A program made the translations under genes and the position numbers. The notes beneath the pieces were generated by a model. That model made no database searches. It was not told the DNA's origin and saw only the letters and a program-made list of their open reading frames with translations. Shown one piece after another: positions 1 to 7,553 of a stretch of DNA of 27,068 nt. The stretch covers positions 1 to 27,068 of the forward strand of contig CABSFY010000019.1 in NCBI GenBank assembly GCA_902477055.1. Reading direction: 5' to 3'. How positions within the stretch are numbered: position 1 is the stretch's first letter; every line of letters starts with the position of its first letter. This stretch comes from an uncultured Eubacteriales bacterium. GTDB taxonomy: Bacteria > Bacillota > Clostridia > Oscillospirales > Oscillospiraceae.

Positions 1-31
1 AAGATTTCGGCGAATTCGGAACTGCCTGTAT

Positions 32-66
32 GAGATTGCCACGTCGCTTCGCTCCTCGCAATGACA
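32..66. repeat. Dispersed REP-like repeat unit
   Basis: The segment begins GAGATTGCC, ends GCAATGACA, and has CGCTTCGCTCC in the middle. Its ATTGC and GCAAT ends form a loose inverted repeat. From general knowledge, near-identical 35-base units (on the other strand starting TGTCATTGCGAGGAGCG) recur as intergenic dispersed repeats in many bacterial genomes, including gut clostridia. Only one copy is visible here, so the repeat status rests on recognition and not on copies within this window. Confidence 0.6.
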
Positions 67-95
67 CGAACGGTAGTTTTTTGACACACTCACTC

Positions 96-123
96 GAAGC
101 GGAGTGCACACGCACTCCGCTTC
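96..123. repeat. Perfect 12-bp inverted repeat (hairpin)
   Basis: Arms at 96-107 (GAAGCGGAGTGC) and 112-123 are exact reverse complements around a 4-base loop (ACAC). No T-run follows on either strand, so it is not a classic terminator by itself. It lies between the REP-like unit at 32-66 and the terminator at 134-172, so it may be part of a composite intergenic repeat or act as an mRNA-end stabiliser. Confidence 0.6.
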
Positions 124-133
124 AAGGTTTATA

Positions 134-180
134 AAGGCCCCCTGCTTTCTCACAACGAAAGCAGGGGGCCTTGTCTTATT
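134..180. terminator. Bidirectional intrinsic terminator
   Basis: A 16-bp perfect stem (134-149 with 157-172, core GGCCCCCTGC) encloses a 7-base loop. Reading leftward, the stem is followed by TTTAT, suiting termination of the ROK regulator gene that ends at 219. Reading rightward it is followed by the T-rich TTGTCTTATT, so it could also stop transcription entering from the left. Confidence 0.8.
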
Positions 181-218
181 CACCATCACGCCGGTGCGGT
201 TCGACCGGCGGGCTGCCG

Positions 219-1406
219 TTAAACCGAAAGGCGGAGGCGGGGTTCGCGGAAGAAGGTATTGAGGACGAACAGCGCCGCGCCGAGGGCGGAATCGGCTTCC
301 TTCTTCTGGTCGGTGATGATCGTGGCGGGCCTTTGCAGATAACTGGAGCAATAGAAGCTGACCGCGTCGCGGATGCTGCGGGTAAACACATGGTCACTCG
401 GGCAATGCAAATCGTCGATAACGATCGTTGCGATGTCCAGCGTTTTCACACAGTTTGCAAGGGCAATGCCGAGATAAGTTCCCGCCGTTTTCAAGATCTC
501 AACTGCGGCGGAATTGCCGTCGGCAGCCAGCTCAAGAATACGATCGAAATCCGCGTCGGGACTGCAATTATCCGCCTGATGGTACTTGTTCACGATCGCC
601 ATTTTCGAGGCGACGGTTTCCAGACAGCCGCGCTTACCGCAGACGCAGAGATCGCCGTTGATGTCCACCGTCGTATGGCCGATATAGCCGGAGTTGCCGA
701 GGCAGCCCTCCTCCAGCCGGCCGTTGCGGACGATCGCCATACCGATGCCGGTACGGTAGGCAACATAGAGAAAATCCTTATCCAGCTCCGGCATACTCGA
801 CTGTGCCGCCAGCGCAAGCAAGTGCGCGTCGTTGCGGACGTAGATCGGAACATCGCAGTACTGTCCCAGAATCGTCCGCAGCGGTGTTTCATTCCAACCG
901 TTGATACGCGAAATGATACCGGACATATTTTCATGCATATCGACCGTACCGGGAATGCCCAGGCCGATACCGATGATATTCTCCCACGTCAGCTCCAGTG
1001 CCTCCAGCGCAGCGCTGATGTTGGCAATCAGCAGATCGATGACCTCAGTTTTGTCCATGCCAAACGGACAGGACCAGCACGTCGAATAGCGGATCGCGCC
1101 GGAAAGATCGGTGATTGCAAGGTGCATCGGTGGAAATTCAAAGTCGATGCCGATGGCGAAGTGATGCGTGGTGTCGATGGCATAAAGCGCGGGCTGACGA
1201 CCGACGGTTGCCTCTGCAAAGCCGACGCGGCGGATAATATTATCGTTCAGCAGCCCTTCAAGAATACTCAGCACGGTGGGACGGCTGAGGTGGGTGCTAT
1301 GGATCATTTCTTCGATCGTCAAGGCCTCGGATTTCCGCATCAAATCCAAAACCAGACAACGGTTGGCAGATTTAATTGTATGTGTGGTATTGATGCCGCT
1401 TTGCAT
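219..1406 (-). CDS. ROK-family transcriptional repressor (XylR/NagC type)
   Basis: A 395-residue DNA-binding ROK protein. The N-terminal winged helix (about residues 10-70) contains TIEEMIHSTHLSRPTVLSIL, a typical helix-turn-helix. The remainder is a sugar-kinase-like fold with a GLGIPGTV segment, RNDAH in place of the NDAN sugar site, YIGH, and the zinc motif CVCGKRGCLE. An open reading frame extends 29 codons upstream, but the ATG at 1406 is preferred because GAAAGGGG lies about 7 bases before it and the upstream stretch holds the promoter. The gene is divergent from a sugar kinase/ABC transporter/aldolase operon, so it most likely senses that sugar and represses both directions. Family assignment is secure; ligand and operator are inferred. 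Confidence 0.88.
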   Translation of the reverse strand: MQSGINTTHTIKSANRCLVLDLMRKSEALTIEEMIHSTHLSRPTVLSILEGLLNDNIIRRVGFAEATVGRQPALYAIDTTHHFAIGIDFEFPPMHLAITDLSGAIRYSTCWSCPFGMDKTEVIDLLIANISAALEALELTWENIIGIGLGIPGTVDMHENMSGIISRINGWNETPLRTILGQYCDVPIYVRNDAHLLALAAQSSMPELDKDFLYVAYRTGIGMAIVRNGRLEEGCLGNSGYIGHTTVDINGDLCVCGKRGCLETVASKMAIVNKYHQADNCSPDADFDRILELAADGNSAAVEILKTAGTYLGIALANCVKTLDIATIVIDDLHCPSDHVFTRSIRDAVSFYCSSYLQRPATIITDQKKEADSALGAALFVLNTFFREPRLRLSV

Positions 1407-1440
1407 TGCCGCACCCCTTTCGTGAGGTTTCCGTGCTTCT

Positions 1441-1469
1441 ATTATATCAACATGGTTAATATATTGCAA
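1441..1469 (-). promoter_or_regulatory. Promoter of the ROK repressor with overlapping palindrome
   Basis: Reading leftward, a -35 TTGCAA (1464-1469) and a perfect -10 TATAAT (1441-1446) are 17 bases apart. The spacer is almost entirely a 21-bp palindrome at 1443-1463 (TATATCAAC-ATG-GTTAATATA, one mismatch between arms). This is a good position for an autorepression operator of the ROK protein encoded immediately downstream. The promoter is read from sequence; the operator role is inferred. Confidence 0.7.
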
Positions 1470-1493
1470 GTCCCAGCGGCAAAGAAATATCAA

Positions 1494-1728
1494 ATCGCCT
1501 GCGCCAACGCAGCCGCCGCTTTATTTTATATAGATGTATGACAAAATTTCCGGAAAGCTATAACTGTAGCGCGGAAAACCGCCGCAAAAATTGCGGGGTT
1601 TGTGCTGACACGCTGCGCAAGCAACGCGTTTGCGGCAAGGGCTTCTGCGTTGTCCCTCCGTTCTCCGTTGAAAAATCTCGGAATTATTTTCAATTTTTGT
1701 GAAAAATAGACAAAAATCGCATCGATAT
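1494..1728. other. Intergenic region between divergent ROK genes
   Basis: This is the middle of the 427-base gap between the repressor start (1406) and kinase start (1834). It holds no convincing gene. One hairpin is visible: AAACCGCCGC (1576-1585) with GCGGGGTTT (1593-1601), with a single bulged G and a 7-base AT loop. Around 1612-1660 there are further short GC-rich self-complementary words. From about 1680 the DNA becomes very AT-rich, as expected just upstream of the kinase promoter. Confidence 0.5.
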
Positions 1729-1751
1729 TTTTACAAATAAGATTTGCAAAA
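1729..1751. promoter_or_regulatory. Candidate operator palindrome upstream of kinase promoter
   Basis: TTTTACAAAT (1729-1738), AAG spacer, ATTTGCAAAA (1742-1751): 10-bp arms with one mismatch. It ends 4 bases before the -35 box at 1756. AT-rich palindromes of this kind are typical of ROK repressor sites (NagC, XylR). It does not match the palindrome at 1443-1463 closely, though both sites carry TTGCAA, so the binding protein could be the ROK regulator or another factor. Confidence 0.45.
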
Positions 1752-1755
1752 TACA

Positions 1756-1784
1756 TTGACAAAATTACACCGTGGGCGTATAAT
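1756..1784 (+). promoter_or_regulatory. Perfect-consensus promoter of the sugar operon
   Basis: TTGACA at 1756-1761 and TATAAT at 1779-1784, separated by exactly 17 bases, match the housekeeping sigma-70/sigma-A consensus at all 12 positions. Transcription should start near 1791, giving a leader of about 43 bases before the kinase ATG at 1834. So strong a core promoter in front of a sugar-use operon implies that expression is set by repression. Confidence 0.85.
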
Positions 1785-1833
1785 GAGGACACTAAAGCTG
1801 ATGCACCGGCACGGCAGAGAAGGATGGTCCACC

Positions 1834-2790
1834 ATGGAGAAACTCTATTTCGGCGTTGAAATCGGCGGGACAAAGCAGCAGATCGCCGTCTGCAACGAAC
1901 ACGGGCAGATCGTTGAACTACTCAGCGAGAAAATCGTACTGAGAAACGGAGCGGCTGATATTCTGACGTGGCTGAAAAGGAACATCTCCGTCCTGCGCGA
2001 GCGTTATCCGCAGGTCAGCGCGGTTGGCGTCGGCTTCGGCGGACCGCTGGAAACGCAGACCGGCAGGGTGCTAATCTCTGTGCAGGTCCCCGGCTGGAAG
2101 GACTTTGAGCTGAAAACTTGGTTCGAGGCAACCTTCGGACTTCCGACGACGGTTGTCGTTGATACGGTTGCCGGCGGCTATGCGGAGCTGAAGCTCGGCA
2201 GCGGCCGGAAAAGTGACAAGTTTTTCTACACCAATATTGGAACCGGCATCGGAGGCGCGTTGTTCGTAGACGGCAAGACCTGGGACGGCATCGGCTACGG
2301 TGCGGCCTTCCTCGGCAACACCTATACGGCCGACTGGACTGCGGACGTGACCGGTGCGGTCGATCGCATCGAGGCGCTGTGCAGCGGCGTTGCCATCGAG
2401 CGGCGGCTACGGTCGGACGGCTATGTTCCGCAGGATTCCCTTCTGCAAACACTCTGCGGCGGCGACCGCACCGCGCTCGACTGCCGGGTGCTTCGCACCG
2501 CGGCGGAGCAGGGCGATGCCTTTGCGCAGGAGGAGCTGGACCGGGTGGGCTACACCTTTGGCATTGGCGTGGCAAACGTCGTTTCCCTGCTGGGCGTGGA
2601 TACGGTGTCCATCGGCGGCGGACTGGCCAATCTCGGCGAGTGGCTGCGCAAGCCGGTAGAAAAATACGCCGAGCAATACGTCTTTATCTCCGGAAAGGAC
2701 CGCTTCAAGGTTGTCATCTGTTCCCTGCTGGACAACAACGTCCCCATCGGCGCCGCACTGTACGCCCGCGACGGCTTCCATGCGGTATAA
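1834..2790 (+). CDS. ROK-family sugar kinase, atypical active site
   Basis: A 319-residue ROK-fold protein without a DNA-binding domain, expected to phosphorylate the sugar imported by the downstream transporter. The phosphate loop EIGGTK is at residues 9-14, the second phosphate motif GTGIGG at 136-141, and the adenosine segment VDTVSIGGGLAN near the C terminus. The catalytic Asp is kept (Asp110, in VVVDTVAGG), but the usual NDAN becomes VDTV. The sugar-binding GExGH motif is replaced by GAAFLGN, and the CxCGxxGCxE zinc motif is absent. It is therefore unlikely to be an ordinary glucokinase. The start at 1834 is chosen from AAGGA nine bases upstream and because the longer frame would begin before the -35 box. 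First gene of the operon. Confidence 0.78.
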   Translation: MEKLYFGVEIGGTKQQIAVCNEHGQIVELLSEKIVLRNGAADILTWLKRNISVLRERYPQVSAVGVGFGGPLETQTGRVLISVQVPGWKDFELKTWFEATFGLPTTVVVDTVAGGYAELKLGSGRKSDKFFYTNIGTGIGGALFVDGKTWDGIGYGAAFLGNTYTADWTADVTGAVDRIEALCSGVAIERRLRSDGYVPQDSLLQTLCGGDRTALDCRVLRTAAEQGDAFAQEELDRVGYTFGIGVANVVSLLGVDTVSIGGGLANLGEWLRKPVEKYAEQYVFISGKDRFKVVICSLLDNNVPIGAALYARDGFHAV

Positions 2791-2802
2791 AACCGATAGT
2801 CG

Positions 2803-2822
2803 ATTATGGCAGCATCCATAAT
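2803..2822. promoter_or_regulatory. Short palindrome between kinase and binding-protein genes
   Basis: ATTATGG (2803-2809) and CCATAAT (2816-2822) flank CAGCAT in the 67-base gap before the lipoprotein gene. The 7-bp stem is too AT-rich for a terminator and no clean promoter follows. It may be a protein-binding site or chance. Downstream there is a strong AGGAGG ribosome binding site just before the ATG at 2858. Confidence 0.3.
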
Positions 2823-2857
2823 TTGCTATAAATCATGAAATCATAGGAGGAAAACAA

Positions 2858-3940
2858 ATGAAAAAGCTACTTGCACTTCTTCTGGCGATCGTGATGGTCG
2901 TCGCGCTCTTCGCAGGCTGCTCCGATAACACGGACAAGCCCACCGACCCCGCAACCAATCAACCCACATCCGGCAACAACGGCCAGCCGAGCGGCGAAAA
3001 GACGGAAATCAACGTCGGCTTCTCCTTTGCAACGCAGGAAGGCAGCTTCTGGCAGGCCATTCAGATCCTGACCGACCAAGCTGCGAAGGACTACTACGAA
3101 GCGCACGGGGTGAAGATCAACATCACCTACACCGTCGCCGACAACGACGCGGGCAAGCAGCAGAGCGACATCAAGGACCTGATCGCCTCCAAGCCCGATG
3201 TCATCGTCATTGCGCCGATGGACTCCACCGCGATTCTTTCCAGCATCAAGGAATGCCACGATGCTGGCATTCCCGTCATCACGACCTCCCGTCAGGAGAA
3301 CCCCGAAGCGACCGGCGGACAGCGCGCTGACGTCTTTGTCGGCTTGGACACCACCGATCAGGCCTACACCACCGGCATCACGACCATTCAGAAGATGCTC
3401 GACGACGGCTACAAGCCCGAGGACATTCACCCCATCAACATGATCGGCGACCTCGCCGACGAGAACGCAGTCAACCGTTCCAACGGCTTCAAAAAGGCCT
3501 GCGAAGAAATGGGCGTTACCGTCCTGCAGGACATTCCCTTCGAGTGGGACACCACAAAGTGCCTGAACCTCCTGTCTGCGGCGTTGGTCGCTCATCCTGA
3601 AACCAACTGCATCTTCATCCCCAGCGACTCCCACCTTGCCTCCGCACAGGCGGCGATGGAGCAGAACAAAATGTGGCACAAGTATGGCGAGGAGGGCTAC
3701 GTCTACCTCTGCTCACAGGACGGCTCCATCGAAGGTCTGCCCTATGTACGCGACGGCTACTGCATCGCGACCACCAGCTATGACCACTGGCCCGTTTCCC
3801 AGAAGGTCGTCGAGGAAATCGTTCTGCTCGCCAACGGCGGTACTCCCGAAAACGCCGTCGAGATGATGTCCGGTCGTGTTGTCACGCCGGAAAACATCGA
3901 CACGCTCGAAAACCTCTGGGGCATCATGCTGGCCAACTGA
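2858..3940 (+). CDS. Sugar ABC transporter substrate-binding lipoprotein
   Basis: A 360-residue extracellular binding protein of the ribose/galactose (Peripla_BP_4, type I) family. The signal peptide MKKLLALLLAIVMVVALFAG ends in the lipobox LFAGC, so Cys21 should be lipidated; a Thr/Pro/Asn/Gly-rich linker follows to about residue 48. The mature domain starts NVGFSFATQEGSFWQAI and contains DNDAGKQQSDIKDLIASKPDVI, the usual hinge-side pattern of RbsB-like proteins. AGGAGG sits 7 bases before the ATG. It is followed by two permeases and an ATPase and is the specificity component of that transporter. The ligand is not readable from sequence; aldolase and kinase neighbours suggest an aldose such as a deoxy-sugar. 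A hairpin just downstream may raise its expression over the permeases. Confidence 0.9.
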   Translation: MKKLLALLLAIVMVVALFAGCSDNTDKPTDPATNQPTSGNNGQPSGEKTEINVGFSFATQEGSFWQAIQILTDQAAKDYYEAHGVKINITYTVADNDAGKQQSDIKDLIASKPDVIVIAPMDSTAILSSIKECHDAGIPVITTSRQENPEATGGQRADVFVGLDTTDQAYTTGITTIQKMLDDGYKPEDIHPINMIGDLADENAVNRSNGFKKACEEMGVTVLQDIPFEWDTTKCLNLLSAALVAHPETNCIFIPSDSHLASAQAAMEQNKMWHKYGEEGYVYLCSQDGSIEGLPYVRDGYCIATTSYDHWPVSQKVVEEIVLLANGGTPENAVEMMSGRVVTPENIDTLENLWGIMLAN

Positions 3941-3971
3941 TTGGCTTTCCCCTTTCGTATTGATAGAATCA

Positions 3972-3998
3972 GCACCGCAGGCAAATCGCCTGCGGTGC
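3972..3998 (+). promoter_or_regulatory. Intercistronic hairpin after binding-protein gene
   Basis: A perfect 11-bp GC-rich stem (GCACCGCAGGC at 3972-3982 with 3988-3998) and a 5-base loop, without a T-run. It lies between the binding protein and the first permease. Such structures commonly protect the upstream message from 3' decay so that the binding protein is made in excess of the membrane components. This role is inferred from position. Confidence 0.65.
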
Positions 3999-4016
3999 GC
4001 CATAAGGTGATAACTG

Positions 4017-4979
4017 ATGCAAACCAATAAATTAAAAGCGATTTCATTAAAAAATCGAAAAACACGATCGGCGCTTAGCGTTGCAGCAGTGTTCTCGGTG
4101 CTTCTGGTGCTGCTGGCATTTTTTGTGCCGCAGTTTTACAGTGTGACGAACTTTTCCAATATTCTGGAGCAATGCTCTACCATCGGCATCCTTGCCGTTG
4201 GTATTTCCTTCGTTCTGGTCGGCGGCGGCATGGATATTTCACTGGCCTCCAATCTCTGCTGCTCCGCAGTTCTCGGCGGCCTTGTCATGAAAAATGTGGG
4301 CAGCATTCCGCTCGGTATCGTCGTGATTTTCGGCACGGCGCTGGCCTTCGGTGCCTTTAACGGCATTGCGGTCGCCTACTTCAAGATGGTGCCGTTCATC
4401 GTCACGCTCTCCACGCAGGTGCTGGCGACCGGTCTCGGCGTGCTGCTCAGTTCGTCCAAGAGTATTTTCGGTATTCCGGAGGGCTTTTTGAATGCGCTGA
4501 CGATCAGCATTGCCGGCTTCCCGCTCGCAATCTACGTCCTGTTCGTGATGGTCATCCTCTACTGGCTGATTCTCAACCGCTCCGTGCTCGGCAGAAAAAT
4601 TTTCTCCGTCGGCTCCAATGAAAATGCGGCAGTCGTCAGCGGTATCAACGTTCGCCTGATCCGAATGAGCACATATCTGTTTTCCTCTCTTTGCTCGGCG
4701 ATCGTTGCGGTGCTGCTGACGGCGCGCCTTGGCTGTGCGTCGATGCAGATGGCCTCCGACAGCACGAATATGGATGTCATGTGTTCGGCAATTCTCGGCG
4801 GTGTCAGTCTGTCCGGCGGCAAAGGCAGTGTCTGGGGCGCTTTTCTCGGCGCGTGCTTCATCGTCGTATTCAGCAATCTTGTCAACTTAATCGGCATTGG
4901 GTACTATCCGTCCTTGATGATCAAGGGTGCCGTCGTCGTCCTTGTCACCTGCTGGGATGCGAACCGTTCCAAGCGTTAA
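4017..4979 (+). CDS. Sugar ABC transporter permease (RbsC-like)
   Basis: A 320-residue inner-membrane permease of the BPD_transp_2/RbsC family with about eight or nine hydrophobic segments, the first at about residues 22-42. The family pattern VGGGMDISLAS (normally GGIDLSVG) follows the second membrane segment, and the C-terminal half carries MCSAILGGVSLSGGKGSVWGA, the conserved loop that contacts the ATPase. AAGGTGAT is 5 bases before the ATG. It is followed after 13 bases by the ATPase gene. Together with the permease at 6503 it should form a heterodimeric channel, as in Lsr- or rhamnose-type importers with two permease genes. Confidence 0.9.
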   Translation: MQTNKLKAISLKNRKTRSALSVAAVFSVLLVLLAFFVPQFYSVTNFSNILEQCSTIGILAVGISFVLVGGGMDISLASNLCCSAVLGGLVMKNVGSIPLGIVVIFGTALAFGAFNGIAVAYFKMVPFIVTLSTQVLATGLGVLLSSSKSIFGIPEGFLNALTISIAGFPLAIYVLFVMVILYWLILNRSVLGRKIFSVGSNENAAVVSGINVRLIRMSTYLFSSLCSAIVAVLLTARLGCASMQMASDSTNMDVMCSAILGGVSLSGGKGSVWGAFLGACFIVVFSNLVNLIGIGYYPSLMIKGAVVVLVTCWDANRSKR

Positions 4980-4992
4980 GGAGGGAGCAAGG

Positions 4993-6501
4993 ATGGAACA
5001 ACAAGCCTATCTGGAGATCAAAAACGTCAGCAAGACCTTCCCCGGTGTAAAAGCGCTTCGCAACGTTTCGATGCAGGCCTATCGCGGCGAGGTTCTCGGT
5101 CTTGTCGGCATCAACGGCGCGGGAAAATCCACGCTGATGAACGCACTTTCGGGCGTAATCGCCATTGACGAGGGCGAAATCTGCATCAACGGTACGCCCG
5201 TCCATATCAAAACCCCCGCCGACGCGGAACGCTGCGGCATTGCGACGATCCATCAGGAATCGATCGCGTTCCAGTACATGAGCGTCGCGGAAAACCTTTA
5301 CATCAACCAACTGCACCGCTTCACAAAATGCGGCAAGCTCAGCTATCGGGCCATGATGGCACAGGCGCGGCGTGACCTCGGCGCGGTGGGCTGCACGATC
5401 GATCCTGCGGCCCCGTTCTCGGAGATCACGATCGGTCAGCGGCAGATGGTCGAAATTGCCCGTGCGTTGAATGCCGGGTCCGACATCGTTCTGTTCGACG
5501 AGCCGACCTCCTCGCTGACCACGCCGGAAAAGGAAATTCTCTTCTCCCTCATCCGCCAGCTACAGGAGCGGGGCAAGGTCGTCATCTATATTTCGCACTT
5601 TTTGGACGAGGTTCTGCAAATTTGTGGCCGGGTCGTCGTAATGCGCGACGGCGAGATCGTCTGCCAGCGGCAGCGTTCGGAAACGTCGATCGCCGATATT
5701 GCCGAGCAGATGGTCGGCCATAAGGTCCGATCGCTGGAGGTGGACTTCCATGTCCGCGAGGATCGCCCCGTCGTCGCCGTCCGCAATATGAGCGTCGGCA
5801 CGAAGGTACAAAACGTCAGCCTTACTGTCCACGAGGGCGAAATTCTCGGGCTCTGGGGCCTGCTCGGCTCCGGCAGAACGGAGATCGTCCGCGGTATGCT
5901 GGGATTGGATAAGCGCAATACCGGTGAGATCGATTACTATGAACCGAACGGTACCTGCCGCCGGATTCGCGGACGCGGCCTGCTGGACCTGTGCGGCTAT
6001 ATTACCGAAAGCCGGCATTTTGACGGTCTGTTCCTCAAGCTGCCGGTCTATCAGAACTTCTCCATGCCTCTGCTGCGGCGCTTCTGCAACAAGCTGCGGC
6101 TGCTGCTGACCAAGCGGGAGAAGGCAGCCATGAAGCCGTATATCGAAACGCTGGAGATCAAGCTCCCCGGCGTAGAGGCGGCCTCAGAACAGCTCTCCGG
6201 CGGCAATCAGCAGAAGGTACTGATTGCGCGGTGGCTGAATAAAAACGAACGGTTCTATATTTTCGATGAGCCGACACGCGGTGTCGATGTCAACGCAAAA
6301 GCACAGATTCACCAGCTCATCCTTGATCTTGCAAGCAAGGGCAATGCGATCATTGTGATCTCGTCCGAGATTGAGGAATGCATGACGCTCTCCAGCCGCA
6401 TTGCGATCGTTCGCAAGGGTACGATCGTTGATGAGGTCAAGCGGGAGGCTGCCGTGGAGCATAAGCTCATGGAGCTGTGCATGGAAGAGGAGGCGGTGTA
6501 G
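4993..6501 (+). CDS. Sugar ABC transporter ATP-binding protein (RbsA-like, duplicated)
   Basis: A 502-residue protein with two fused ATPase domains, the normal size for RbsA/MglA/XylG proteins. The first domain has Walker A GINGAGKST (residues 39-47), signature ITIGQRQMVEIARAL (about 146-159) and Walker B VLFDEPTSSLT (166-176). The second has a degenerate Walker A GLLGSGRTE (about 289-297, no Lys, usual for this family), a good signature LSGGNQQK (401-408) and FDEPTRGVDV. The first domain therefore probably hydrolyses ATP. The start at 4993 follows GGAGGGAGC; a 22-codon upstream extension overlaps the previous gene and is rejected. It powers import through the two flanking permeases. Confidence 0.93.
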   Translation: MEQQAYLEIKNVSKTFPGVKALRNVSMQAYRGEVLGLVGINGAGKSTLMNALSGVIAIDEGEICINGTPVHIKTPADAERCGIATIHQESIAFQYMSVAENLYINQLHRFTKCGKLSYRAMMAQARRDLGAVGCTIDPAAPFSEITIGQRQMVEIARALNAGSDIVLFDEPTSSLTTPEKEILFSLIRQLQERGKVVIYISHFLDEVLQICGRVVVMRDGEIVCQRQRSETSIADIAEQMVGHKVRSLEVDFHVREDRPVVAVRNMSVGTKVQNVSLTVHEGEILGLWGLLGSGRTEIVRGMLGLDKRNTGEIDYYEPNGTCRRIRGRGLLDLCGYITESRHFDGLFLKLPVYQNFSMPLLRRFCNKLRLLLTKREKAAMKPYIETLEIKLPGVEAASEQLSGGNQQKVLIARWLNKNERFYIFDEPTRGVDVNAKAQIHQLILDLASKGNAIIVISSEIEECMTLSSRIAIVRKGTIVDEVKREAAVEHKLMELCMEEEAV

Positions 6502-6502
6502 G

Positions 6503-7456
6503 ATGGAAAAGAACAGAGCGCTTGCACGGAAAAAATTCAATCCGATCAACTATGGCGTCTATATCATCTTCGCGCTGATTCTGATCGTCTTTGCCTCTAT
6601 GAGCAAGGCGTTTGTCAGTTTGGGGAACCTCTCCATGCTGATCTCCAATTCCGCCTCGCTGATGGTGGTCTGCACGGGCCTGACCTTCGTTATCATCACC
6701 GGCGCGCTGGACCTGTCGGTCGGCTCAACGCTGCTGCTTTCGGGCATGATTATCAATTTGCTCGTCGCCAAGGGCATCGCGATTCCCCTCGCGATTCTGG
6801 CCGCCGTTGCCGCCGGTACGCTCATCGGCATCATCAACGGCGTGATTGTGGCAAAGCTGCACGCAAACGCTTTCCTTGTAACCTACGGCACGCAGATTGC
6901 AATGCGTGGTCTGGCTTTGACAATTTCGGGCAACGCCTCCATTTTTACGGACGCAACAATCAAGGAATTCTTCCGCACGGAGCTGCTCGGACTGCCGCTG
7001 TACGTGTTCATTTCCTTTGCCCTTCTGTTCGGCGCACAGTTTGTTCTGCGCTACACGACCTATGGCCGCAAGGTCATCACCGTCGGCTGCAACGAGGCCG
7101 GCGCAGAAAAGATTGGCATCAATACCCACGCCATTCGCATTTCCGTATTTGCGCTGTCCGGCCTCTTTGCGGCGCTGGCGGGTCTGGTCAGCGTGGCCAA
7201 CGTCGGTAACTGCACCCCTTACACCGGCAGCGGCGTGGAATTCAACGGCGCAGCGGCAATCCTAATGGGCGGCACCAGTATGTACGGCGGCAAAGGCTCG
7301 GTATTCCCGGGAACGCTCATCGGCATTTTCCTGCTGCAAACGATGGAAAACGGCCTTACCGTCCTCGGCGTGAATCCGTATTATCTGTCGCTCGTGCGCG
7401 GCGGGTTGATCTTCATCGCCATGTTTGCCGATTCCATTAAAAACAAGAGAGCATAA
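6503..7456 (+). CDS. Second sugar ABC transporter permease (RbsC-like)
   Basis: A 317-residue BPD_transp_2 permease, homologous in pattern to the product of 4017-4979. It has VIITGALDLSVGSTLLLSG (family GxxDLSVG motif) after the second membrane segment and GAAAILMGGTSMYGGKGSVFPG as the ATPase-contact loop. The ATG at 6503 is one base after the ATPase stop codon, preceded by GGAGGCGG inside that gene; the 34-codon upstream extension is out-of-frame reading of the ATPase gene. Gene order permease-ATPase-permease is less common than adjacent permeases and suggests obligatory pairing of the two membrane subunits. Confidence 0.92.
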   Translation: MEKNRALARKKFNPINYGVYIIFALILIVFASMSKAFVSLGNLSMLISNSASLMVVCTGLTFVIITGALDLSVGSTLLLSGMIINLLVAKGIAIPLAILAAVAAGTLIGIINGVIVAKLHANAFLVTYGTQIAMRGLALTISGNASIFTDATIKEFFRTELLGLPLYVFISFALLFGAQFVLRYTTYGRKVITVGCNEAGAEKIGINTHAIRISVFALSGLFAALAGLVSVANVGNCTPYTGSGVEFNGAAAILMGGTSMYGGKGSVFPGTLIGIFLLQTMENGLTVLGVNPYYLSLVRGGLIFIAMFADSIKNKRA

Positions 7457-7553
7457 CAGGGATTGTATCGAGCGCCACGCAAGAGAGCCGAAAAGCACGA
7501 CGTTCCTCATACCAAATTTAGCATTAGACTTTTTATAAAGGAGAACAAGCACT

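Noticed and set aside
171..1541. Long open frame (456 codons) on the + strand
   Set aside because: It is antisense to the ROK repressor gene, whose HTH and zinc motifs are clear; the + strand product has no recognisable domain and begins inside a terminator stem.
1526..1873. 115-codon leftward frame in the divergent intergenic region
   Set aside because: It runs through the kinase promoter and palindrome, has no ribosome site and matches no family.
2867..3679. 270-codon frame antisense to the binding-protein gene
   Set aside because: The sense strand has a lipobox, family motifs and ribosome site; the antisense frame has none.
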